From a bacterium (GTDB lineage: Bacteria; Cyanobacteriota; Vampirovibrionia; Obscuribacterales; Obscuribacteraceae): a DNA stretch of 64,000 nucleotides. Under the pieces are notes generated by a model that was not told the DNA's origin, did not search any database, and saw only the letters and a list, made by a program, of their open reading frames with translations. The translations under genes were made by a program, and so were the position numbers. Each line of letters starts with the position of its first letter. The first letter of the stretch is position 1. Where the stretch lies: positions 1 through 64,000 of the forward strand of contig JAGOSY010000010.1 in assembly GCA_018062085.1 (NCBI GenBank), in the 5' to 3' direction. Shown in pieces: positions 1-7,039 of this stretch.

Positions 1-8
1 CTAGGCAT
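1..8 (-). CDS. start of an unknown gene running off the left edge
   Basis: On the minus strand a perfect AGGAGG (plus-strand 15-20) lies six bases before an ATG at 8-6, the usual start layout in this window. Only ATG-CCT is visible, so the product cannot be named. The next gene on this strand ends at 257 and is followed by a terminator, so this would be a separate transcription unit. The call rests only on the SD and ATG. Confidence 0.4.
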
Positions 9-190
9 GATGAACCTCCTGCGCGGTTGGCGCTTGGTGGATGTTTGTGATTAAGTACCTAAAACGATATCAGGTACAGCCCACAGTCAGGTTCATCACT
101 TATTTCAACTAATCTTTTGACATCCTCTCACGATCAGCCCAAATTGTATATACTACTTCACATAGTATTAAATTTGAGAAGAAAAGAGCA

Positions 191-230
191 AAAAAAATAG
201 CGTAGCCCCAGGTTTCCCTGAGACTACGCT
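191..230 (-). terminator. rho-independent terminator after the repeat lipoprotein gene
   Basis: The arms AGCGTAG (199-205) and CTACGCT (224-230) pair over 7 bp, with an inner CAGG/CCTG pairing and a TTTC loop. On the minus strand the stem is followed directly by a run of T (plus-strand A's at 191-197). It sits about 27 bases past the stop codon at 257. Confidence 0.8.
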
Positions 231-256
231 ACCAAAGTTCAAACTAGGCTGATTGC

Positions 257-730
257 CTATTCGATTTCTACTTCCACCCGCGAGCCGGGCTTGGCGATCA
301 CCAAATCTGCGCTCTCAGTAACAACGTAAGAGCCAGATTCAGCGGTAACCAGCGAGCCGTCGTAGGCATCGACCTTTGAGCCTGCGTAGGCCGTGACTGT
401 CGAACCATAATCAGCAATGACAATCGCGCCTTCACAAGCATCTACGTGTGAGCCTTTCTCGGCCCAGACAAAAGAACCGGTGACAGCCACGACTTTGTCG
501 CCAGCCTTGGCAATGACCTGCAAGCCAGCCTGAGCGACAATGCTTCCGGCCTCACCAGTGGCTGCATCAGGCTCCACTAATGGCACACAATAGGCCGCCG
601 GCAAGACCACAGTTGGCACCTTAGACGCTGTGCCGGTGGGTTCAGTAGAGCTGCTCGGAGAGCAAGCTAAGAGGGGGCTCAGTGCAGCCAGGCCGAATGC
701 GGCGATGGCAATGGTTTTGAGCAGTTTCAT
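257..730 (-). CDS. lipoprotein with about ten tandem GSxVxA repeats
   Basis: A 157-residue exported lipoprotein: charged start MKLLK, a hydrophobic core and a lipobox LLAC with Cys23, so it is probably lipid-anchored outside the inner membrane. From about residue 60 to the end it is a chain of 9-10 residue repeats of the form G-S-x-V-x-A-x-x-G. Such short alternating Gly/Val repeats are typical of stacked beta-helix or beta-solenoid folds, but I do not recognise a named family. The reading frame is open upstream to 901; 730 is chosen because the signal peptide starts there and the upstream part overlaps the GH25 gene. It lies 67 bases downstream of that lysozyme gene, which suggests co-transcription and an envelope role. 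No enzymatic motif is visible. Confidence 0.75.
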   Translation of the reverse strand: MKLLKTIAIAAFGLAALSPLLACSPSSSTEPTGTASKVPTVVLPAAYCVPLVEPDAATGEAGSIVAQAGLQVIAKAGDKVVAVTGSFVWAEKGSHVDACEGAIVIADYGSTVTAYAGSKVDAYDGSLVTAESGSYVVTESADLVIAKPGSRVEVEIE

Positions 731-797
731 TGAATTTGTTTTTCTATTTGTTGCGTCTCCGCCAATCGGAAACGCCTTTCTTGAATTTACGTCAGTG

Positions 798-1589
798 TCA
801 AACCCGCAGAATACGCGAGAGAACACTGATGATTTTGCGGCGAATGCGACCGCTCTTAGCGGGCACAAGCAAACGCTGTAGGTCTGCACTTGTACCGGCA
901 AAGCGGTTCATGTCGCAAGTCGGGGAAGAGACGCCATCGACAACGCCAAGCTCACTGTACTGCCAGAATGTCCAACCAGACCAGGGGGCAGGAACACGAG
1001 GTGCCGGACGATCGGTATAGTGCGCCAGCCAAAGCTTGTAGTTGCCTAGCTCGGCAGCAGAAGCCAGTTCATCGCGGGCCATCGGGTTGTTGATATATAC
1101 CAATGGCTTGACGCCCAGTTTCTTCTCGACGGCTGTGAGCCAATCAAGAATCATCTGCACACGCGCTTTGACAGCGATGTCTTTCCAGTCTTCCGGCACT
1201 TCAATATCGAGCACCGGAGGAAGATCGCCGGGCTGCAACTTGGCCACAGTTTTGACGAAATTGTCGATCTGAGCCGTGAGCGAAGCCTTGGGCCGGAAGA
1301 AGTGATAGGCACCGCAGGGGATGCCCACAGCCTTGGCTCCAGCTCGATTGATAGCGTAGCGTTTGTCGACGAAGGTCTCACCTTCGGTGGCCTTCAAAAA
1401 GACGAACTGAACGCCAGCAGCTTTGACCTTGTTCCAGTCGATGGTGCCCTGGTGGTGTGAAACGTCAATGCCGAAAAGGGTGTTGACGTTTTGTGCGGTG
1501 GTCGCCTTGATCGGCCGAGTTTGGCAAGGAAGGCAAACAGCACAGCCGTCAGCTTCGTCTTCAAATCCGCGGTAATTGTCTTGTCTCAT
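798..1589 (-). CDS. GH25-family lysozyme (muramidase)
   Basis: A 263-residue protein with one glycoside hydrolase family 25 domain (about residues 38-250). The family cleaves the MurNAc-GlcNAc bond of peptidoglycan. Visible marks are IDVSHHQG (Asp42), the DIE motif with Asp128 and Glu130, and the conserved FVFLKATEG and YHFFRP segments. The N-terminus has no clear signal peptide but carries a short Cys-rich stretch (CAVCLPC, residues 16-22), which is odd for a secreted enzyme. ATG 1589 is chosen because AGGA lies about seven bases upstream; an upstream in-frame extension would overlap the preceding gene. It follows a small polytopic membrane protein by 25 bases and may need that protein for export. 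The family call is firm; the cellular role (remodelling, lysis or predation) is not. Confidence 0.88.
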   Translation of the reverse strand: MRQDNYRGFEDEADGCAVCLPCQTRPIKATTAQNVNTLFGIDVSHHQGTIDWNKVKAAGVQFVFLKATEGETFVDKRYAINRAGAKAVGIPCGAYHFFRPKASLTAQIDNFVKTVAKLQPGDLPPVLDIEVPEDWKDIAVKARVQMILDWLTAVEKKLGVKPLVYINNPMARDELASAAELGNYKLWLAHYTDRPAPRVPAPWSGWTFWQYSELGVVDGVSSPTCDMNRFAGTSADLQRLLVPAKSGRIRRKIISVLSRILRV

Positions 1590-1614
1590 GGTGATATTCC
1601 TACTGTTATCTGAG

Positions 1615-2067
1615 CTATTTCTTTGGAGGAATAGTGGGCAACTGCCGGGTAAAGAAACGCTCAAAGAGCGGCAGCAAGAGCGTCGTCAAAATCAGAACGA
1701 CGGTGCCGTAGAGAGGTCTGTACCAGTCGAAGGTGAGGGCGAAAGGACCACCCAAGGCGAAGATGAAGACAACGAAAGCAAAGGTTGATGCCATCCAGTG
1801 AAAGGTCTTGGCGGGGCCAAAGCCAGGCGGATCGGTCTTCATGTAGACGATATACAGGGGCGTGAGGACGGTGAGAAAGGCAAACACACTCCACACCAAC
1901 CAGAGCGGATTGGTGGTTTGGTCTTTGAGAATGCCGTCGATGGCAAGCCATGCAGCGACAATGTCAGCGGGAATGTATTTGATCAATTTTTCGAAATAGG
2001 AGTCTGCGTTCTTTGCATCTAACGGCAGATCTTGCTTGACGAAAAAGACTCTGAAGGGATTCCACAT
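1615..2067 (-). CDS. small polytopic membrane protein, unknown
   Basis: A 150-residue protein with three clear hydrophobic segments (about residues 56-75, 92-112, 117-135) and a weaker one near 33-48. The tail is basic and proline-rich. No family is recognised. A good SD (AGGAGA, eight bases before the ATG) fixes the start. It is the first gene of a minus-strand set with the GH25 lysozyme (25-base gap) and the repeat lipoprotein. Size and context resemble holin/lysozyme pairs, but it has more and longer helices than small holins, so that is only a possibility. Confidence 0.65.
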   Translation of the reverse strand: MWNPFRVFFVKQDLPLDAKNADSYFEKLIKYIPADIVAAWLAIDGILKDQTTNPLWLVWSVFAFLTVLTPLYIVYMKTDPPGFGPAKTFHWMASTFAFVVFIFALGGPFALTFDWYRPLYGTVVLILTTLLLPLFERFFTRQLPTIPPKK

Positions 2068-2642
2068 GATGGGTCTCCTGTGGTTAGCTTAGCCGCTGAA
2101 ATTCAAGTGTTTGAAGTTGCAGCCAATACTTTGTTATCTCGAATAAACACAAACAAAAAGTCACCTCAGTCCAAAAGCAAGCAACGACGACACAGATACT
2201 GTGTAAGTTGGCTAGAGGTAGAAGCTATATGTTTTTACTGTTTGCTTGATTCGAGTGTTTATAGAGAAGAAAAGAAATACATGCATTTCTAACAACTTAG
2301 GACAGGCAAAAACAGCCTATTTTCAAGAACTAGGCTATTTTCTAGCTAAGCTTTCGATTATTTTGCTGTCAAGAAGTGGCGCTAGCTCGGAATAACTAAA
2401 AATCTAAAGGCAAAAAAAACCAGCAGTCACACTTGTCATCGAGGCAAAAAGCCATGGCAAGACGGCTTCTTGCAGCAGAGTCAATGGTAAACCCGGGATG
2501 CAAAGAGGGCGCGCCGGACGGGTTTTCAAGCTGACACGCCTCTCGCAACTGTAACTACCCAGGCAACTAGAAAGGAACTCGACATTTCGGAGTGGATATA
2601 CTTTCGCTATAGTAACTATTTTGAATTTCTGGAAGGAAAACC
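2068..2642. other. 575-base intergenic region between divergent genes
   Basis: It separates the minus-strand membrane protein and plus-strand TPR protein and should hold both promoters. An AT-rich part (2090-2420) contains a small hairpin (AGCCTA 2314-2319 / TAGGCT 2331-2336). The GC-rich part (about 2430-2570) looks structured and is listed separately. No convincing coding frame was found. Confidence 0.6.
2430..2570 (+). ncRNA. candidate structured 5' leader (possible pseudoknot or riboswitch)
   Basis: This GC-rich block lies about 60 bases before the SD of the TPR gene. Complementary pairs are GCAAG 2457-2461/CTTGC 2469-2473, AAACCC 2489-2494/GGGTTT 2520-2525, and AGAGG 2504-2508/CCTCT 2539-2543. 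The last two interleave, as in an H-type pseudoknot. GGTAAACC followed by GGGATGCAAAG faintly recalls the core of class I cyclic-di-GMP (GEMM) riboswitches, but the flanking stems do not obviously match. This is inference from base pairing only. Confidence 0.25.
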
Positions 2643-3314
2643 ATTACGCTCTCTACTAAGTTCATCCTCGCTCTGATTACTTTCACCTGCTTCTTCGCCC
2701 TTGGCCCCACACGAGGAGTAAAAGCAAAATCGCAGGCCATCCTAGTGGCAAGCGCTGACGATAGCGCCACGGCCACACCCGCACCGGCACTGACCACACC
2801 CCTGGATGCCGCTCTAAACAGCGCGCAGCAGGCCTTAGAAAGCGAAAACTGGAGCAAGTCGTTAGAACTCTACGACCTCATTCTCGACGAGGCACCGGCC
2901 AACTGGGAAGCCTTAAACAATAGAGGCTACGCTTTACATCAAATTGGCCAATACAAGCGCGCCATAAGCGACTTCAATCGTGCTATTGAACTTAACCCTA
3001 ACTACGCCATCGCCTTTAACAACCGGGGCCGCGCCTGGAGCCAACTCGGCAATGAACAGAAGGCCATCGAAGACTTTAGTCAAGCACTCAAACTCAACCC
3101 CAAAAGCGCTGCAGCTCTGAACAATAGAGGCTGCTCGTTCAGCAATATCGGCGCCAACAAGCAGGCCATCCGTGACTTCGATCGGGCTATAAAGCTCGAC
3201 AGTAAAAACAATAATTTTTACTGGAACCGAGCTCAGTTGTTTAAGAAATTAGGCAACGAAAGAGCTTCAAGCAAAGACACTGCCAGGGCCAGACAAAGTC
3301 TAGAGAAGAACTAG
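2643..3314 (+). CDS. secreted TPR-repeat protein with apparent ATT start
   Basis: A protein of about 223 residues: an N-terminal signal peptide followed by at least three to four tetratricopeptide repeats (with ALNNRGYAL, AFNNRGRAW, ALNNRGCSF at repeat starts). TPRs are protein-interaction scaffolds; this one is probably periplasmic. No ATG, GTG or TTG exists upstream of the signal peptide: the frame opens after TGA at 2622 and the only well-placed start is ATT at 2643, five bases after GGAAGGA (2631-2637). Starting there gives a classic signal peptide (TLSTKFILALITF, ending about VKA). The first conventional start, GTG at 2745, would delete the whole signal and has no SD. A candidate structured leader lies upstream. 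Confidence 0.75.
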   Translation: MTLSTKFILALITFTCFFALGPTRGVKAKSQAILVASADDSATATPAPALTTPLDAALNSAQQALESENWSKSLELYDLILDEAPANWEALNNRGYALHQIGQYKRAISDFNRAIELNPNYAIAFNNRGRAWSQLGNEQKAIEDFSQALKLNPKSAAALNNRGCSFSNIGANKQAIRDFDRAIKLDSKNNNFYWNRAQLFKKLGNERASSKDTARARQSLEKN

Positions 3315-3347
3315 AGAAGACCTATAGAAGAGTCAGGCCAAATGCCC

Positions 3348-3965
3348 TTACTGACCAGTGCCGCCTTGGCGTTGCATTCTTTGCTGGCGACGCTGCTCTC
3401 TGAAAGCTTGAACAGCGGCTTTCTCATTGGCATCGAGCTGACCATCACCATTAGTATCGAAGCGGGCCATCATTTTTTGTCTTCTAGCAGCCTTATCAGC
3501 AGGGTTTGACGACTTTCCACCGTGCTTGCCCCCGGCCCCGCCCTTCCCGCCTCGTTTGCCAGCACCGCCGCCACTGCCACCTTTGCGCTGACCACGCATT
3601 GCCTTAGCGGCAGCGCGCTCAGTATCATCGATCATGCCATCGCCATTAGTATCAATACGAGCCATCATCTGCTGGCGTTTCTGCGGATTGGCTTGCCCCT
3701 GCTGTCCTTTATGCCCCTTGCCTTTGCCACCTTTGCGCCGATGTCCTTTGCCATGGCCACCACCAGCGTTGCCGCCCAAGCCAGGGGGAGATGCCTCAAG
3801 CCCGGGAGGAGGAAGTGACCCTGGTGTTTCTAGTTGCGGTGCGGCACTGGGCGCGTAGTCATTACTACCTTGTGCTAAAGCGGGTGCTCGTGCCACACCC
3901 ACACCAAGAGCAGCCACAGTAGTTACAAGCAAACTAAGGGCAAGTAGTGTCTTTTGAAATTTCAT
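3348..3965 (-). CDS. secreted EF-hand protein with Gly/Lys/His-rich linkers
   Basis: A 205-residue exported protein. A signal peptide (about 1-32) is followed by a Pro-rich stretch, then two canonical EF-hand calcium loops, DTNGDGMIDDTE (105-116) and DTNGDGQLDANE (170-181). Basic Gly/Lys/His-rich linkers (about 69-90 and 127-152) separate them. It probably binds Ca2+ outside the cytoplasm. Of two in-frame ATGs (3971 and 3965), 3965 is preferred because GGAGA then sits six bases upstream instead of abutting the start. It is the last gene of the DUF1800-DUF1501-EF-hand operon, 12 bases after the DUF1501 stop. Similar GK-rich segments occur in all three proteins, suggesting a common partner or surface. 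Confidence 0.8.
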   Translation of the reverse strand: MKFQKTLLALSLLVTTVAALGVGVARAPALAQGSNDYAPSAAPQLETPGSLPPPGLEASPPGLGGNAGGGHGKGHRRKGGKGKGHKGQQGQANPQKRQQMMARIDTNGDGMIDDTERAAAKAMRGQRKGGSGGGAGKRGGKGGAGGKHGGKSSNPADKAARRQKMMARFDTNGDGQLDANEKAAVQAFREQRRQQRMQRQGGTGQ

Positions 3966-3977
3966 TCTCATTCTCCA

Positions 3978-5285
3978 TTACCCTTGAATAAAGGGGTTGC
4001 CTGTATATTGATACCCAGGAAAAATAGTTGCCATCTGCTTAGTCGAAAGACCCAGACGGCTGCTCACAACAGCACTCATAACGGCTCTAAAATCAGTTGA
4101 AGTGGGCAAATCACGCGCCTCATTGAGTTGATTGTCAGCCAAGCCGCCAAAACGCCCATAGACCTTACCCCCTGGCACAGAGCCACCCATCAGCCACATA
4201 GCATTACCGTGACCATGATCGGTTCCACCATTGCCGTTTTCTCGGGCTGTTCGGCCAAATTCAGACATGACCACAATTGTAGTGTTGTTATAAACAGCGC
4301 CAAGGCCCCGCACTAAATCTGCTAGGCCACCAGCCAACGGTTGCAAGAGATTAGCCAACTGCCCTTGCTCTGCGCCCTCTCGTACATGGGTATCCCAGCC
4401 ACCAAAATCAATGAAGGCCACTTGTACAGTAGGATCTTTAGTGAAAAGAGTAGCTAGCTGCTTACCAAATTCAGGCGTGGACTTTGGCGTCAATGCGCCA
4501 CGATTGGCAGCTATTTGCTCTTTAGTCATAGCTTCCATAGACTCTTGCGGTTCAGCAGCAGCCTCAGTCATAATCGAATCGACCTTATTGCGCGCTGAGC
4601 GTCCAGAAGCGAAGGCCTTCGACAAATCGTCGTTGCGCCCCCCGTACATAGCAGAGAAAACACCTGGGACATCACCAGCAGACTGCCCTTGGAAACGCCG
4701 CCCTATTCTCTTGCCAGCAGCGCCCCCGCCCTTGCCTTTACCATTGCCACCAGATTTCTCAATGGTCGCTACAGTAGTTGGCCCGGCGAAAATACGTGGC
4801 AGAACAGGCCCGATGCTGATTGCCTGCAAAGCCGAGTTCTTTGTCGGCAACTGCCCCACGAGGCGATTCATCCAGCCTGTGCTAGTAGATTTCACACCAG
4901 GCACTCCCGACTCCATATAGTCTTGAGCATCAAAGTGGCTGCGGGTTTTATCTGGCGAACCGCAAGCATGAACAAAGGCCAGTGAATGGTTGGCCCAAAG
5001 AGGACTGAGGGGAGCAAGAGACGGGTGCATACCCCAGTAGCCATCTAAATCAAGAAGGCCCGAGGAGCGCGACATACCAATAGTTGGTCTGATCTGCTTG
5101 TAGCGATTGTCGCCATAGGGCGCTATGACATTGAGGCCATCGACACCACCACGCAAAAGCACAACAATGAGCTTTTGCGCACCAAAGTCTTCATTGCCAT
5201 TCTTATAAGCCCATCCTTGCTGACCAAGTAAGGGGAAGACTAGTGGTGAGAGCAGTGCCGCTTTAAGAAAATCTCGACGATTCAT
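3978..5285 (-). CDS. DUF1501 family protein with Tat signal
   Basis: A 435-residue member of the DUF1501 family, whose fold relates to sulfatases/alkaline phosphatases; the biochemical role is unknown. NRRDFLKAAL at the N-terminus is a twin-arginine signal. Family marks are RGGVDGLN, SHFDAQDYMESG, DFGGWDTH and the C-terminal SEFGRTARENGNGGTDHG. A basic Gly/Lys insert lies at about residues 178-198. ATG 5285 has AGGA nine bases upstream; a TTG 15 bases earlier is not needed. It lies 26 bases after the DUF1800 gene. DUF1800/DUF1501 pairs are common in environmental bacteria and are thought to act together in the envelope. Confidence 0.88.
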   Translation of the reverse strand: MNRRDFLKAALLSPLVFPLLGQQGWAYKNGNEDFGAQKLIVVLLRGGVDGLNVIAPYGDNRYKQIRPTIGMSRSSGLLDLDGYWGMHPSLAPLSPLWANHSLAFVHACGSPDKTRSHFDAQDYMESGVPGVKSTSTGWMNRLVGQLPTKNSALQAISIGPVLPRIFAGPTTVATIEKSGGNGKGKGGGAAGKRIGRRFQGQSAGDVPGVFSAMYGGRNDDLSKAFASGRSARNKVDSIMTEAAAEPQESMEAMTKEQIAANRGALTPKSTPEFGKQLATLFTKDPTVQVAFIDFGGWDTHVREGAEQGQLANLLQPLAGGLADLVRGLGAVYNNTTIVVMSEFGRTARENGNGGTDHGHGNAMWLMGGSVPGGKVYGRFGGLADNQLNEARDLPTSTDFRAVMSAVVSSRLGLSTKQMATIFPGYQYTGNPFIQG

Positions 5286-5311
5286 TTTTGTTTTCCTCAA
5301 CTAATAGTCAA

Positions 5312-6940
5312 TCAATAATTCATAAACTCAGGGCTGCCAATCAATGCGGCGACACGCTGGCCCGGCGGCGCCTTGTCTATCGCTTGCTTTGTCTGGGGCG
5401 AGAGCTTGCCACCATTGACAGTGCCAAGCACGGTCTGATAGTCGCTAGCAGTGTCTGAACCAGCCAAGCGCAAGGCAAAATCCATGCGCTTTAGCAAGCC
5501 GCCAGGATTTAACCAGGCCTCTTTCGTATTTTTATAACCATCAGGCGTCAAACAGGCATAGAGCGGCTGCCCTTGAGTCTTTAGAAAAGCAGCCAATTGC
5601 CTAGGTTGACGAATGGTAGCTCCAGTAGCTCGCAAAGAAGAGACCAAATAGTGAAAGGGGCTCTTGAACTTGCTATTTTGATATTTAGCGTCCCAAAATT
5701 CTTGACTAGAAAACAAAGTGTTGAGAACACTCTTGATGTTGCCACCAGATTGCAAGTAGCTACTCGATAATTTGTCCACCAGAGCATCTGGCGGACTATC
5801 ATCAACAAAATATTGGGCTAACTTGAAACTCAGGTGATGGGCTGTAGAGTTATGGCGAGCGAGCATGTCTAGTACTTCTTCAATTTCTTTAGGTCCACTG
5901 CCCTTGATTGTTTGACCAAGAACTACTTTATCGCCGAAGTCGTGCCGTTGCTCGTCAAAAGAGGCCCAGTAAGCGCCAGCACCAGAATTTTTGCGACCGC
6001 CGGGCATACCCCATCCGGTGAGCACCCGCGCCAACTCCATCACATCTTTTTGTGAATATCCGCCGTCAACACCCAGTGTATGAAGCTCAAGAAGCTCACG
6101 GGCATAGTTTTCATTGAGGCCGTTCTTCTTATTCTTAGGGTTTCTCGATTGGTAGCCAGCTTTGGTATTCTGAGCATTATCGAGATAAAACATCATGGCC
6201 GGATGGTGCATGGTGGCGCCCAACATATCGCGAAAATTACCAAGCAAATAAGGGCGAATGGCCTGCTCTTCGTAGGGGCCAATCAAAACCTTATCAACAC
6301 CCTTACCAATCGAAATATTGAAGTGATTAAACCAAAAATCAGCCATCATTTCGTTAAGCTGCCTGGGGCTTTCTACGGCCCGTATGATCTTGGTTTCAAT
6401 TACTCCTGATTCAATTTCATTGCGCAGTTTGCCGTCGCCATTGCCAGCCTTCCCCCGCTTCTTACCAAATTCTTGCACTACCGCACCACCGTTTCCAGCG
6501 GCAATTCGAGCCCCCTTAGCGGCCCCTTTTCCTCCCCCGTTCTTATTCTTAGCTGCCTTGCGCTCTTTCTTAGCCGCCTGAAACTGCTGCAAAAGCTGAC
6601 TAGACGGAACGGTTCTAACAGAAGCAGAGCGCTCGAGCTGAGCAATTACCTTAGGCGACTCAGCAATACTTGATGGATTTAGCTGGGCCTGAATAAAAGC
6701 TTGCACGCCAAGGCTGCGTACTTTCTCAAAGTCACCTGGACGGGGGCCGTAGGTCAGCCGATTGAGCACATGACTGATCTGGTCACTGTTATCGCTCTCA
6801 GCAGCATCAGCGGCCAGCACGAGGGGCCAGCTAGCCACTGAGCTGTCAACAGCCAGAGACAACGGCAACAGAGCCGGCAGAGCCAAGCTTGTGGCAACAG
6901 TTATAGCAGTGACCATAGTAAGCGAAGAAAAAACTTTCAT
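5312..6940 (-). CDS. DUF1800 family protein, exported
   Basis: A 542-residue protein with an N-terminal signal peptide and a DUF1800 domain covering most of the chain. Family motifs include RLTYGPRPGD (61-70), WFNHFNIS (203-210), NENYARELLELHTLGV and RVLTGWG. The family has no established activity. An unusual basic insert rich in Lys, Gly and Ala (about 122-171) interrupts the N-terminal half; shorter GK-rich segments occur in the two downstream proteins. The SD GAGG lies about five bases before ATG 6940. It is first in a three-gene operon with DUF1501 and the EF-hand protein; the AT-rich 6941-7039 should hold the promoter. Confidence 0.88.
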   Translation of the reverse strand: MKVFSSLTMVTAITVATSLALPALLPLSLAVDSSVASWPLVLAADAAESDNSDQISHVLNRLTYGPRPGDFEKVRSLGVQAFIQAQLNPSSIAESPKVIAQLERSASVRTVPSSQLLQQFQAAKKERKAAKNKNGGGKGAAKGARIAAGNGGAVVQEFGKKRGKAGNGDGKLRNEIESGVIETKIIRAVESPRQLNEMMADFWFNHFNISIGKGVDKVLIGPYEEQAIRPYLLGNFRDMLGATMHHPAMMFYLDNAQNTKAGYQSRNPKNKKNGLNENYARELLELHTLGVDGGYSQKDVMELARVLTGWGMPGGRKNSGAGAYWASFDEQRHDFGDKVVLGQTIKGSGPKEIEEVLDMLARHNSTAHHLSFKLAQYFVDDSPPDALVDKLSSSYLQSGGNIKSVLNTLFSSQEFWDAKYQNSKFKSPFHYLVSSLRATGATIRQPRQLAAFLKTQGQPLYACLTPDGYKNTKEAWLNPGGLLKRMDFALRLAGSDTASDYQTVLGTVNGGKLSPQTKQAIDKAPPGQRVAALIGSPEFMNY

Positions 6941-7039
6941 CGAAACCTCAAAGCAGCAAAAAAACCTGATTGACTACTAATACGCTAGCTCTTTCAAAAA
7001 AGTTCAATTGCAAAAATTATTTTTTTAAAGACCGAGCCT

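Noticed and set aside
117..154. TTGACA and TATACT resembling a sigma-70 promoter
   Set aside because: Spacing of 26 bases is too long, and no plus-strand gene follows.
730..901. Upstream extension of the repeat lipoprotein
   Set aside because: It would bury the lipoprotein signal 57 residues inside the protein and overlap the lysozyme gene.
2314..2336. AGCCTA/TAGGCT hairpin near T and A runs as terminator
   Set aside because: No gene ends there on either strand; stem only 6 bp.
4411..4920. Antisense frame in the DUF1501 gene
   Set aside because: Opposite a well-supported family member; low-complexity shadow.
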